The notes beneath the pieces are model-generated. The model made no database searches, was not told where the DNA came from, and worked only from the letters and a program-made list of their open reading frames with translations. 64,000 nt of DNA, from contig NC_067305.1 in NCBI RefSeq assembly GCF_020740795.1, positions 434,001 through 498,000 on the forward strand, in the 5' to 3' direction. A program made the position numbers and the translations under genes. The DNA comes from Apus apus. Its lineage: Eukaryota; Chordata; Aves; Apodiformes; Apodidae. The first letter of the stretch is position 1, and every line of letters starts with the position of its first letter. Positions 1-12,504 of the stretch are shown here, piece after piece.

Positions 1-1267
1 GATCATGAAAAGTTTTTGATTCCTAGAGAAATAAGGATGGGGGTCAGCAGAACGGCCACCTTGGACTTCTGGCAAGCAGACTTTGACCTGGTTAGGAGAC
101 TGGTTGACAGAGTCCTTTGGGAGGCAGTCCTGAAGAGAAAAGAAGCCCAGGAAGGCTGGACACTCTTTAAGAAGGAAATCTTAAAGGCACAGGAGCTGAC
201 TTTCTCTATCTGCTGGAAGACAAGCCAGTGGGGAAGAAGACAATCTTGGGTGAACAGAGTTGTGGTGAATGGAGTTAAATCCAGCTGGCAGCTGGTCACA
301 GGCGGTGTTCCCCAGAGTGAGTGTGGGGGCCAGTTCTCTTTAATATCTGTATCAGTGATCTGGGGGAAGGGATCGAGTGCACCCTCAGCCAGTTTGCAGA
401 TGATACTAAGTTGGGAGGGAGTGTTGGTGTGTCCGAGGGCTGGAAGGCTCTACAGCAGGATCTGGACAGGCTGGATCCATGGACCGAGGCAGCTGTATGA
501 GGTTCAACAAGGCCAAATGCTGGGTCCTGCCCTTGGGTCACAACAACCCCAGGCAACACTACAGGCTTGGGGAAGAGTGGCTGGAGAGCTGCTTGACAGA
601 AAAACACCTGGGAGTATTGATCAACAGCAGCTGAATATGAGCCAGCATATGCCCAGTTGGTCAAGAAGGCAAATGGCATCCTGGTTTGTATCAGCCATAG
701 TGTGGCCAGCAGGACTAAGGAAGTGATCACTCCCTTATACACAGCACTAGCTAGGCTGCATCTTGAATACTGTGTTCAGTCTTGGGCCCCTCACCACAAG
801 GACATTGAGGGGCTGGAGCGTGTCCAGAGAAGGGCAACAAAGCTGGTGAAGAATCTGGACAACAAGTCTTATGAGGAGCAGCTGAGAGAACTTGGGTTAT
901 TTAGTCTGAAGGAGGCTGAAGAGAAACTTTCTTGCTCTCTACATCTGAAAGGAGATTGTAGTAAGGTGGGGCCTGGTCTCTTCTCCCAAGTAACAGGTAA
1001 TAGAACAAGAGGAAATGGCCTCAGGTTGCATCAGGGGAGGTTTAAGTTGAATATTAGGGAAAAGTGCTTTACTGAAAGGGTTGTCAGGCACTGGAACAGG
1101 CTGCACAGGGAAGTGGTGGCATTACTTTCCCTGGACGGATTCAAAAGATGTGGTGCTGAGGGACAATGGTTTAGTGGTGGACTTAGCAGTGCTGGGTTAA
1201 GAGTTGGACTCAATGATCCTAAAGTTCTTTTCCAACCAAAACAATTATATTATACCACGATTCTATA
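1..1267 (+). mobile_element. CR1 LINE copy, internally deleted
   Basis: This is a CR1 retrotransposon in the plus orientation, cut by the left window edge. Bases 1-258 encode the region just after the endonuclease domain. The text then jumps to the late reverse-transcriptase region (SWAPH and ERLRELGLF-like motifs around 780-900), so about 1-2 kb of the pol gene is missing inside the copy. It ends in the CR1 3' tail near 1255-1267 (degenerate GATTCTAT). Several stops and frameshifts show it is old. The same subfamily recurs at 20295-21050, 35590-35870 and 44960-45580. Confidence 0.9.
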
Positions 1268-2814
1268 AAGGTGATTGCTTTAAAATTATGTCAAGAAAAC
1301 TCTTCAAATACATGGTGAAGAGGATTATCATCCGATTGTTAAGGTTTTTTATATCCACTAATAAAGATGCAGTTAGAAAACCAGAATCAAACAATTAATT
1401 ACCTATTCAACAGAGGTCCCTAAGTGTTCCTAGAGACAGAGAGAACACAGACAAGTATTATACAAATTTCTGAGAATGTAAGTTCTCTCTTGGATCTAAA
1501 AGTTTGCTTCTGGAAGCTTTCCCAATGAACTCTTTTGTAAATTTAAGGTTAGGTGTCTTCAGAGTACTGTAAATAAATCGCCTTCCATAAGTCATATAAA
1601 TAAGACTAGAAGACCAATCTTAGTTCTTGAGAACCTTACCATCTCTCTTCCTCTTGCTGTCTGCTGCTGGGATGATGAGTGTCTCTGATGAGAATGTATG
1701 CAGAAGTAAAATAGGCTGTTTGTAGAAAATATTGATCTATAATGAGTAATAAAATTTAGAAGGCTTCTATATCAAAAAAGTAAAAAACTATTTCATGTAT
1801 ATTTATTTAAAACCACCCTCCAAAATGAAGATAATTTAATATAGTTTCCTATAACTTAACTTGATGCTCTTGTGCTCTTTGCTTTCAACAAGAAAATTAG
1901 CTTGTTGAAAAATAACAGCATGACCCAGAGTGTCTGAGATACACACACGAGTTGTGAGGTGCTTTTTTCTTCCTGGAGTCAGTGCTGGAGTCCAAGTCAG
2001 TTTTCCTTTAGAGGCTGGACCCTCATTTTTAGCCATCTGAGTCACATCTCTAGATTTTAGGAGATGAGTACCCTCTGACTCCCAGTAAGAGAAGAGAGCA
2101 CATTAATGAAAACTTGTTTTTGTTTAGGGAAGGGAAGCACATTGGTTGGGAAAAATGCAATGATGTCTGTTCTTACTTTGGTATTCTGCAAAGAAGCATA
2201 ATCTAATGGCTAATTGTGTTTTGATTAGGTCCAGAGTGTTTTGCTTCTTGGAAAGAAATCTAAAAGGGGCAGGAAGAGCTCAAATTAAGAAAAAGTGAAA
2301 AAAGTAGGGCTAGAAAATGCACAAGTAGTAGCATTACACTTTATTGTTTGGGTTCTCAGTTTCTGTTCTTTTGCAGGAAAAGACAAATGGCACAAGGGAA
2401 AAATCTCATTTGAGGTTCAGATATTGGCTGTGAAGATCTAAGACTCTGGAAGCTGAATCCCTTGTGTTTTTATGCACACCTATAAATACATATACGCAAC
2501 AGACTAGGGAGAACGCCCTTACAACCAGAGAGATGAAAGCTCAGTGATCTATTGATTACCAAGAGACTATTGAAACATCAGTTGATTAGAAAAAAAGCTC
2601 GATGTTTCTGGGAATGTGTTCCAGAAACCTGAATTCCAAACCACATCTGGCTTTTATTGTGATATTACAAGGTATGTATGTGTATTGTGGTTAGTGATGT
2701 CTGAACTTTACTTTGGTAAGTTTAGTGATAAAACTGGATTAAAAATAGTTGTGTCTTTATTTTGGTTTCATAGACCTTAAATAATGCTTATGAAAACAGT
2801 TAATTCTTCTGGAG
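1268..2814. other. intergenic, no gene seen
   Basis: This is AT-rich sequence with no long reading frame, no recognisable domain and no clear repeat. It separates the CR1 on the left from the small CR1 tail on the right. Confidence 0.6.
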
Positions 2815-2905
2815 TCACATAACAGAATTACCTTGGTTGGAAAAGACCTTCAAGATCACTAAGTCTGCATTAGTCATCCTACACTTCCTGGTTGATTAAC
2901 AAAGA
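2815..2905 (-). mobile_element. CR1 3'-end fragment
   Basis: The words TTGGTTGGAAAAGACCTTCA and AGATCACTAAGTC match the reverse complement of the CR1 3' end. Only about 90 bp remain, degraded. Confidence 0.6.
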
Positions 2906-4651
2906 GACATACAATTCCAGAGACGACTTCAGATCTCAAGTGAATCAAAAATCTTCCTAAAGTGCCCCTCTCACAGGCATCTCCAGCAGCTTCTTTCTTT
3001 GCTTAGATTTCTGCTAGCCTGTTTCAAAAAGTAGTTTACTTAAAGCATCAGTAATTGTTATTTCAGCAAAACAATTTTTAATGGGATATAGGATACCTTC
3101 CATTGGAAAGATGTTTACACATAAAAACAGAATAAAAATAAATATTTTAAAATAAGGACTACTAGATCAGACAAGATTGCACATCAATCAAATGGTTGAC
3201 CATACTGACATACATTTTTTGATGTTTTCTTTTCTATTGTTGGGGATAAAGGTACCTTTTTTATTTTTTATTCTCATTTTTTTGCTAGCTTGATTCCTTT
3301 TCTAATGAAGATAGATATCTCCAAGGGACTGTTTTCCCCCTATGATTTAAACAGGTATGGTAGGACTAGAAGAATTACCCTCTGGATGCCTCTATTTCTC
3401 TTTTGATTTTTGAGGATGCTTTGACAATAGAAAAAGCTCTAGACAATAGGCTTAGACAGGATGCTTAACCTTGATTATCTAAACTTAAGTTCACTGTACA
3501 CAGAAATCTAGGGAAACTTGAGAAAGTATTTGAGGAGCAAGGTTACGCAAAGAGAAGTTCTTTCTCCAAATTTATTTCCTTTCCTAAGACACATGAATAA
3601 AAATAGAACAAAGAAGTAAATAGGGCTTCTGAGGAAACCAGAGCTGAGGGTACATTTCAAGGGTTATAAAGAGGTGCCTGAAGTAATGTGTTAAAAACTA
3701 ATTAAGTGTTTTAAATTGATTAGGTACACAAGGATTATGATAATGTATCTGATGGAAATGACAACAGAGCAAACAAGATGCCAGTAACTGGATGGAGCTT
3801 TATATAACTCAGCTTTATACACCTATGTCCACCTTTATATATACGAAATATTTAGCTGGATTTCCCTTTATGTCAATGGAGAGAAACAAAAAATCCTAGA
3901 ACATGATTTATACCTTCTATGATAAATATTCTGAAGTGGGAGTGTTGATTTCTAGCCACTGACTTTAAAGGTAATCTAAATTATTAGTACAAATGTAGGC
4001 ATCAACCCACTGTATATACTCATGCCTAGGTAAGATGACACCTAATTTATGAAAATGACTAAATACCAGATTATCACAAAAAGAAGTGTTCTTTTTTAAA
4101 TAAGAAGCTTTAAAAAAAAAAATTATCCACACTTTTTTTCATGCATTTCTTGAATCACATATTTTTAAAATAGTTCTGCATAAACGGAAGAAACATATTA
4201 ATTTGTGGTTTTTTTTGTTAAGGGGAAAGCAGTCTTTTCTGGGTTAGCTGTAATCTTAGGGAGAGATTTTTTCTGCCCAGTTACATTTGAAATAGTTATT
4301 TAGACTAAATTTCAAATGAAATGCCTGTTTCTTTGTTGATTGTAAAGTAGACTTTAAAAAGTCTGCATGCAAAGTAAGCATTGCTGCATGCAAAGTATTC
4401 TTTATACCAAAAAGAATATTGGTTCTCTTTGGGTATTTGGTTCTTCTGTACATAAATATATTAGAAAAATCTACAGATATGATATGATACATTAATCTAC
4501 TTTCCATTGTTTTCCATCCATCTCTCTATTTTTCATATTTCTTACGTTTCATATCTTTTTGTTTATATTATTCCTCTAATTGCTTCTCTAGGGAAATGTC
4601 CAATGTCCACTCCATCCTAACTTTTTATTTGAATGTCATTTGAAAAGAAAC
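2906..4651. other. upstream region of OR gene, no second gene seen
   Basis: AT-rich intergenic DNA. The only suggestive signal is a pyrimidine-rich run ending in CTAG at 4590-4591, about 60 bp before the receptor ATG. It could be the 3' splice site joining a distant noncoding exon to the coding exon, the usual OR gene plan. Confidence 0.4.
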
Positions 4652-5581
4652 ATGGAAAACAACACCAAGGTAACAGAGTTCATTTTGGTTGGGTTCAAAT
4701 CTCATCCAGGATTGCAACTCCTCCTCTCTGTTCTCTTCTCAGCAATGTATGTTGTCACTGTGGTGGGAAATGCCTGCATGATCCTCATAATTAGAATGGA
4801 CTCCAAGCTGCACACTCCCATGTACTTTTTCCTAGAGAACTTGTCCATTCTGGACATCTGCTATTCCTCTGTCATCACTCCCAAAGCAGCACTGACATTC
4901 TTACAGGGCAGAAGAATAATTTCCTACAATGGTTGTGCATCTCAAATGTTCTTTTTCTCTCTTTTTGGTACAACAGAAGCCTTTTTCCTTGCTGTCATGG
5001 CTTATGATCGCTTTACTGCTATCTGCAATCCACTGCTGTACCAAATTATTATGAAAAAAAGACTTTGTGTTCTCCTGGTGCTGGGCTCTTATCTCTCAGG
5101 CTGCATCAACTGCACTATCCAGACAGGCTTTACATTCAGTTTGTCCTTTTGTGGGCGCAAAGAAATAAACCACTTCTTCTGTGATGTTCCTGCAGTGATG
5201 CATGCTGCCTGCTCAGACACACTTGTCAATGAAATAGTCATGCTGTCTGTATGTGGATCAATCATCGTGGGCACTGCCTCAGTAGTTTTTCTCTCCTATG
5301 GTTATATAATCCTCACTATTGTCCAAATGCCTTCAGCTGAGAGCAGACACAAGGCTTTCTCCACTTGCTCTTCTCACATGCTAGCTGTCAGCTTGTTCTT
5401 TGGGACTGTTTTCTTCATGTATGCTCAGCCTGGATCCACACCTTCAGCTGACAAAAGCAACACCATCTCTATCCTCTATACTATTGTTATTCCCATGCTA
5501 AACCCTTTCATCTATACCCTCCGAAACAAAGAGGTAAAAGAGTCTCTGAAAAAACAGTTTAAAAGGGAAGGCTTTTTTTAG
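4652..5581 (+). CDS. olfactory receptor, class II, family 5/8/9-like
   Basis: This is an intact single-exon odorant receptor of 309 codons, a G protein-coupled receptor expected in the cilia of olfactory neurons. The chosen start is the ATG at 4652 (MENNTKVTEF). The in-frame codons just upstream begin with TTG and are not a credible start. Seen in order: N-glycosylation site NNT at residues 3-5; TM1 with the VGN motif; LHTPMYFFLENLS before TM2; MAYDRFTAICNPLLY at the end of TM3; the long second outer loop with its cysteines; SYGYI in TM5; KAFSTCSSH before TM6; and PMLNPFIYTLRNKEVK in TM7. Length and all landmarks fit class II (tetrapod) receptors. One oddity is DRF in place of DRY. Family assignment rests on the TM2 text (SSVITPKA) and is tentative. 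A candidate splice acceptor lies at 4590-4591. Confidence 0.95.
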   Translation: MENNTKVTEFILVGFKSHPGLQLLLSVLFSAMYVVTVVGNACMILIIRMDSKLHTPMYFFLENLSILDICYSSVITPKAALTFLQGRRIISYNGCASQMFFFSLFGTTEAFFLAVMAYDRFTAICNPLLYQIIMKKRLCVLLVLGSYLSGCINCTIQTGFTFSLSFCGRKEINHFFCDVPAVMHAACSDTLVNEIVMLSVCGSIIVGTASVVFLSYGYIILTIVQMPSAESRHKAFSTCSSHMLAVSLFFGTVFFMYAQPGSTPSADKSNTISILYTIVIPMLNPFIYTLRNKEVKESLKKQFKREGFF

Positions 5582-6650
5582 TACGTTTACTGAGGATGAG
5601 AATGACCACAGTGTCCAATTCACTACAGATGGATATTTAGAAGGTAAAACATCTGGGCTTGCTTTCCAGAGCCTTTTGTGATTGCACATGATCAGTGTCT
5701 TAGATGAAGGCAAGGGGTATAAAAGAAGTCTAGGAAAATAAGATCAGATAAGGGTGTGGATTCATTTAGCCAGTTTAGACTTTTACAAAGAGCTGTAATA
5801 TAGAGTCCTTTAATAACCATTCAAAAGGCACAAGTGTTTTAAAGCCATAATTGATCCCACTGTGTATTAGACATCTAAAATAGAACATAAAATACAGACT
5901 CTGGCAGTGCCTAATTTCTATGCATTGAAACATAGTCAGCTCAGGTGGACACATTCTCACTGTAAATATCCAAAGATAAATTAGATGAATCAAGAGGGAA
6001 ATGAATTATCTATTTGTCTGGGTTTTGTAATTTTTAAACTATTGTTTCTGAATTTTATTCACTTCTCTTAGAAGTGGAACCACTGAAATTTGGGTTCCAA
6101 CCATCAAGCACTGATGGGCAATTGAAATATTGTGTCAGAAGAGCTCTCTGACTAAATAATACTAATAAAAAGTATTACATTGCTGAATTATTTTTCCATG
6201 TGTGTGTTCATTCTTGCATAAGGGCTTGTAACAGGACCAGAGCTCTTTCTCTGTAATAGATAAGCTTGTAACAACACATTAGGACTCTTTTCATAGTTAA
6301 TGGAGAGAGAGTGTTTCTCTTAAGAGTCGGTCACTTCCATCATCAAATGTATCTGGAAACAGTTGTTAGACTCTACAGAACTTTTTTTCTTCAAATATGA
6401 AGACATAAACCTCATAATGCAGACCCAAAATTTATTTCAAAACACTCTTATAGACCCTAGATAGAAGTTTCATTGAAAAATTAAAGCTCAGATATTACTC
6501 TAGAGATTGCCAAGGCCAGGCTAGGCACGGGATTAATCTTGTCTTTAGACAGCACTCCAGTGCAAACGCATTACAGCACAATGCCTGGATGTGGCACCAT
6601 GCTTCTTGATTGAGAATAGGAAAGGTACTTCTTCTCCACAGATGGCATGT
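5582..6650. other. intergenic, no gene seen
   Basis: Short reading frames only and no recognised repeat. It contains the 3' flank of the receptor gene. Confidence 0.5.
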
Positions 6651-7302
6651 TGTCCTGCTTTGAGCCAGGATGAAGCCAATTTTCCTTTTACTGATTTTTT
6701 TTTCTCCTTCAGTAAACTCTTTTAACTAGCAGCAAGTGTTCCACCTAGTGAACTGATAACACCGGAATGTTTTTGTTACTAGGACTCCAAGGTCATGTCT
6801 TTGCCTTGCTGCATCAGGCACTACTGGGAGATCTATGAGCCCCCTGTAGAGGGTGAATTAGACAGCCAGCAAAATTGGCCAGAGATATTCCATCCCATAT
6901 ATCTAGCTAAGCTCAGAGATTACAGAAGACAACTTCCTTCCTGCTTCTTCTTCCCTTCTCTCCCATCCATGACTGGTGTCCAGAGAGGACTCCATCTATC
7001 CGTCCATCCCCATTGATCCCCAGGCCCATGCATCGCTGTCCCTCATCACTCCCCTCAGCTCCTATCTGCTCTGCCCTTTCTCTGGCAGCTCTGGAACATT
7101 TTGGGGCTGCTCACAGCTCAGGAGATGCTGGGGGAGCTGCTGGGGATGGGTGGAGGCAAGAGGGTTTTGCACATTCCTGAACACATTTGTATATCTTGTA
7201 CATATCTTCTTTTATAATTATTGTTTAATTATAGCTGTCTAGTTTAGTTTTCAATCCAGAGAGTCTCTCTCCCTCATTCTTTCTCTCCTTCTCTACCTGG
7301 GA
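6651..7302 (+). mobile_element. solo LTR, TGTCCTG...GAGCCAGGATG family, 3' end lost
   Basis: A long-terminal-repeat fossil that starts TGTCCTGCTTTGAGCCAGGA and runs in parallel with the LTR at 53969-55299: shared AAGCCAATTTTCCTTTTAC, GGCCAGAGAT, ACAGAAGACAACTTCC and AGTTTTCAATCCAGAG stretches. It carries a late ATTATA/AATTA signal region around 7215-7230. Parallel similarity stops near 7302. No coding part is attached. The class is uncertain, perhaps ERVL-like. Confidence 0.75.
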
Positions 7303-7378
7303 ACCTACCTACTCTTTGCTCTGCCTGTCTGTCGCTGGCACTGCCCCCTCAAACATCATAATCTTTCATTGCTTCACG

Positions 7379-7470
7379 TGTCACGGTTTGACTCAGGATC
7401 GGCAATTGAACGAGTGACAACAATGCTCTTGATCCCCTCCCGCTCCCACCTAGGTAGGGTGGGTTAACTA
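7379..7470 (-). mobile_element. inverted terminal piece of the same LTR family
   Basis: Read on the minus strand this stretch gives the pyrimidine/purine-rich end of the 53969-55299 LTR, including GAGCATTGTTGTC and a GTGACA terminus. It therefore lies in inverted orientation next to the plus-oriented LTR at 6651-7302. It is either a second broken LTR or an inversion of the end of the first. Confidence 0.55.
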
Positions 7471-7708
7471 ACCCAGGTTAGGGTTAAGTTGAACATCAGT
7501 TATAAAAGTGCCCTGGCAGCAAAGCAGCTAAACTGTACTCTGGTCTGTATATACAGTATCATGGCCACTAAATCAAGGGAAGTGTTTATTGCCCTCAACT
7601 TACCATTTATTAGACTGCACCTATTTTGAGCAAGAGGTTGTACACTTCAGCTCTCCTGAGGTCCCATCCAGCATAAATTATGCTATGAATCTACAGCAGG
7701 TAAGCATA

Positions 7709-9275
7709 GAATTCACAGAGAATCACAGAATCATTTGAGTTGGAAGGAGACCTCTAGAGATCATCTAGTCCAAAGCCCCTGCTAAAGCAGGATCCCCTAG
7801 AGCACATTCCACAGGACTGCATCCAGGCGGGTCTGGACAGGTTCCATAACCCCACTGGGCAGCCTGGTCCAGTGCTTTGTCACGCTCACTGTAAAGAAGT
7901 CTTCCTTCATGTTTAAATAGAACTTCTGTCTTCCAGTTTATACTCATTGCCCCTTGTCTTATTGCTGGGCACTACTTAGAAGAGCCTGACTCCATCCACC
8001 CTTTAGATACTTAGCAGCATTAATAAGGTCTCCCCTCAGCCTGCTCTTCTCCAGGATAAGGAGTCCCAGCTCTCTCATCAGGGAGATGCTCCAATCCCCC
8101 AGTCATCTTTGTTCACTCCCCTGGACTCTCTCCAGCAGTTCTCTGTCTCTTTTGAACTGGGGAGCCCAGCACTGAACACAGTTCTCCAGATGTGGCCTCA
8201 CCAGGGCAGAATAAAGGGGGAGGATGACCTCCCTCGACCTACTAGCCACACTCTTCCTTATGGATCACAAGATACCATTGGCCTTCTTGGCCACAAGGGC
8301 ACAGTCATGGCTCATTGTTAACTTATTGTCTACTAGGACTTCCAGATTCTTCTCCTCAGAACTGCTTTCCAGCAGATCAGCCCATAAGCTATACTGGTGC
8401 ATGCAGTTGTTCCACCCCAGGTGCAGGACCTTACATTTGCTCTTGTTAAATCTCATTAAGTTCCTCTTTGCCGAGCTCTCCAGCCTGTCTAGGTCACGCT
8501 GGATAGCAGCACAGTGCTCTGGTGCTTCAGCCTGCCCTCCCAGTTTGGTACCATCAGCAAACTTGCTGAGGATACATTCTGTTCCCTCAGGTCACTGATG
8601 AATGTGTTAAACAAGACCAGACCCCAGTCTGGCTACAGGTCTCCAGCTTCACCCTGCACCATTGATGACAACCTTCTGACCTCTGTCACTCAGCCAGCTC
8701 TCCATGTACCTTACTGTTCACTCATCCAACCCACAGATCCTGAGTTTCTTAATAAGGATATTATAGGAGATAGTGTCAAAAGCCTTGCTGAAGTCAAGGT
8801 AGATGACATCTGCTCCTCTCCCCTCATCCAGCCAACCAGTTATGACATCATAGAAGGCCAACAGATTGGTCAATATGATTTACTCTTGGTAAATCCATGT
8901 TGACCACTTCCAATAACTTTCTGTTCTTCCATGTTTAGAGATGACATCCAGAACAATTCGCTCCATCACCTTCCCAGGGACAGAGGTGAGACCAACCAGC
9001 CTGTAGTTTCCTGGGTCCTCCATCTTGCCCTTTTTGAAGACTGGAGTGATACTGGCCTTCCTCCTATTCCCCATGACCTTTCAAAGATGATGGAGAGTGG
9101 GCCAGCAATAATATCTGCCAGATCTCTCAGCACTTGAGGGTGCATCTCATCAAGGGTCCATGGATGTCCAGTTTGACCAAGTGGTCTCTAACCCAGTCCT
9201 CCTCTACTGAGGGAAAGTCTTCCCCTCTCCAGACCTTTCCCCTTACCTCCAGGGTCTGAGATCCATGAAGGACAG
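7709..9275 (-). mobile_element. CR1 LINE copy, 3' two-thirds of pol
   Basis: The 3' tail lies at the left (AATCACAGAATCATTTGAGTT). The copy extends rightwards through the reverse-transcriptase region: the minus-strand frame at 8880-9074 reads ITPVFKKGKMEDPGNYRLV, the CR1/non-LTR RT start motif. It is 5'-truncated and has many frame breaks. Confidence 0.92.
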
Positions 9276-10958
9276 CTTTAGCCTATACGTATTGACATTT
9301 TAGGTGTCCCAGAGCATCATACCTGGCTTCCTGTGCCCACTAAGGAAAAGTATAACTTAACATACGTTTTGTGCAGAAGTGCCAAACACACTAAGACACA
9401 CAAAATATTACTGTATGCCCTTGCTTAGACGTCCTGCTTGCTCCTTTAGTATATACCAGGCAGTTTCTCTTCTAAAGTCACTGAATACAGCCCACAGATT
9501 CTAAGAAGTAGTCAATCTCATTGCAATGTACCTGCTCAGAACAAATAAAGGAAATTCTAGATTACTAGGTCATGTAACTATATAAACAGATGAGTTAAAT
9601 CCTGTAAGTATAAACTAGTGTTTTCTCCTTAGCACATATTTTGTATGGATCTGATTTGTTTATTAGTTCTCAAAGTAAAGGCTCTGGTTCTGCAGCTGCG
9701 GTCTAGTTGAAAAAATGAGAGCAATGTCATTGACCACAGGAGGAATGCTTTTTTTAGCTCTCATGTTGGAGAATGAGGAGCAACTCAACACATGGAACTC
9801 AAATTGGTCCCTAAAGAGGGAGAGGTTTATTTTTCCTATGCACATAAGAGGAAAGAGGGCTCTCATAGCCTTCTCTAATTCTTGGTCTCTAACTTCCATA
9901 GAAAACTATTTCTATTTGGTTTATATGCAATTTTTTTTTCTGCGCAAATTCCTATTTTCATGCTTTGAAATACATTTTTCCAATGACATTTCTTTTCATC
10001 AACTAGCATCAAGAAAAAAAAAAAAAAACAACCAGACCTGTATGTTCATCTTCATCCTTTACTCTCAAGTAAGTAGTGTTTTGTGTTTTAGCAATTAAGT
10101 TAATGTACATTTATTCTAGAAATAGCTTTTCCCAGTGCCTGTTCTTCCTTTCTCCTTTCCTTACCTCCTTCCCACTTTTTATTTTTTGACATTTTTATCA
10201 TCTGCCTTCTTTCCTTTCCTCCTTATTCCTCAGAGTTAGGTACTATGAGATTAATTTTCCCATACCTCCATCAGTAAAAGCAGCAATACAATTCACTTTG
10301 AATACAATTCACCTGAATTATTTAAAAGCCTACTTTATGTGCTTCATACTATAGAGAGGGAATAATCTGTAGAACTCCTTCACTAAATTCCGTATGTATC
10401 TTCGGATCGGTGGAACTCCTCTTACAAGTAAAGTTTATCCATCTTGAAGTTTTCTGCACATGAGATTTTCCCTGCCTATGGCTTACAACAGAGAAGGTTG
10501 TTATCAAGTGTTTTTTAATACAGTAGGCAAAGTTTTGCCTAAATAAGGGATGGAGTTAGACCTTCTGATTCCAAATTGAACTAATCTGACAAGAATTCCT
10601 TGTCATTTTTTATCACATTTCCTTAAAATGTCTTTAATTAAGAAGTAAAAAAAAAAAAAAAAAAAATTACATTGCATAAGAAATATCACACATAAATATT
10701 TTAATTCTAGAATATACACACCTACACATACACATATCCACATTCACATCCAAAGTATGAAATACTTTTGCTTTTATTTCACTTCACAGCTATGCATACA
10801 GATAGACAGGGAGATGGAGGAACAGTACAATCTTAAAGTGGACAATTAAGAAGTCATGGGAACAGTCTTCACATCATGGAAATAATGCAGATATGTTCCA
10901 TCTGCACTCTGTTAGTACAGTATATCCTTTTCTGCCTGCCCAAGTCTGACATTAGAAG
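9276..10958. other. intergenic, no gene seen; short A-runs
   Basis: AT-rich sequence with two A-runs (about 10014-10027 and 10648-10666). No credible coding exon or named repeat was found. Confidence 0.5.
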
Positions 10959-11775
10959 CATATATTTGTGGGTCTGTGTGCTGGGTGGGGAACTGGCTGA
11001 CAGACCCTACCCAGAAGGTGATAGGAACACATAACCCAGGAGCACAGTTCAGACTGGGATCCACTTGGCTGGAGAGCAGCCGTGTGGAAAGAGACCTGGG
11101 GGTCTTGGTGGATAATAGTCTCAACATGGGTGAACAGTGCACTGCAGGGCAAAGAAAGCCAACAGGATGCCGGGCTGCATCAACAAGGGCATCTCCAACA
11201 GAGATCAAGAAGTCATCATCCTGCTCTACTCAGCACTTGTCAGATAAAACCTGAAATATCACGTTCAGTTTTGGTCCCTGCTCTACAAAAAGGATGGGAC
11301 AGGCTGGAGAGGGTCCAGAGGGCCACAAGGATGATCAGAGGACTGGAAGACCTACCATATGAGGAGAGGCTTAAAAAACTGGGTTTGTTCAGCCTTGAGA
11401 AAAGAAGGCTTAGGGAAGACCTTATTATCATGTTCCAGTACTAAAGTGTGGCTACAAAGAAGATGGAGATTCCGTATTTACAAGGAGTCACATGGAGAAG
11501 ACAAGGGGTCATGGGTACAAGTTGCTCCTGGGGAGATTCCGATTGGACACAAGATGTAAATTTTTCACCATGAGGACAGTCAAACATTGGAATAGTCTCC
11601 CAAGAGAAGTGGTAGATTCCCCCCATTGGACAGCTGTAAGTCTTAGCTTGACAGGGTGCTGAGCCATCTCATATAAACTACAGTATTACCTAAAAAGGTT
11701 GGACGAGATGATCCTTGAGGTCCCTTCCAACCTGACATTCTATGATTCTATGATGATTTTATGATTCTATATCTA
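10959..11775 (+). mobile_element. CR1 LINE 3' fragment
   Basis: CR1 text from [12 protein letters not shown]-like (11088-11130) through [17 protein letters not shown] (11374-11424) to the 3' tail with ATTCTATGATTCTATGATG near 11740-11773. 5'-truncated and frame-broken. Confidence 0.92.
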
Positions 11776-12504
11776 ACACATATTTAGAAAGAAAGATTAT
11801 TATTAGTTAGACAGTGTTGATATGTAGGTATAAACATAGATTAATGGATAGCTATGTGTGTGTGTGCTCTCATAGCACATTTGTGAAAGGGATTAACTTT
11901 GCAGTTTACTACAAATATATCATAATGGATACATGTAAGATTTAACAAGCTATATGAATGGGAAAAAGTGAGTTTGTGCATTTATGGTGGTTGTGTCAAA
12001 TAATAGGATTTCTGTCACCTCTCTTAAACCAGAAGATAGATCAGATTAATTATAGCTCATCTTAGTGGCTCAATAAATGTCTTTTGCAGGTTATCCAAGA
12101 AATCTGCACAGGGCCTGTAAGTTTCTCATACCCTTGAGTTTCTACATCATTCAGAAGCAAGAGCTGAAAGATGGATGGCATGCTCTTCATCATCCCTTGT
12201 GTTAGCAAAAACCTATTTTTAGGCAATCCCTGCTATCTCACTTCTTAATCAGACCTGGCAACAGAAGCAGAATTCAGGTACTTAAACACAGGCATCTCTG
12301 GTGCAATTTTAGACCTGTGGTACTCTGCATGATGCTCAGTCATACTCTGGAAGGATACAGATCTTCTGCAGGTCCTGTGTTATATCTGCCAACTCCAGGT
12401 CTGTCTGTAAGATATTGCTGGCAGCTAAAATTGCTCCACATAGGTGCCTGAATTTCATTTGTTGGAACAAGTAATTCCAAATGCCATCTCAAAACATGTG
12501 AAAG
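11776..12504. other. intergenic, no gene seen
   Basis: No long frame, repeat or RNA gene was recognised between two CR1 copies. Confidence 0.5.

Noticed and set aside
16-1268. Frames of 236 and 203 codons at the left edge
   Set aside because: They are decayed CR1 pol sequence, not host genes.
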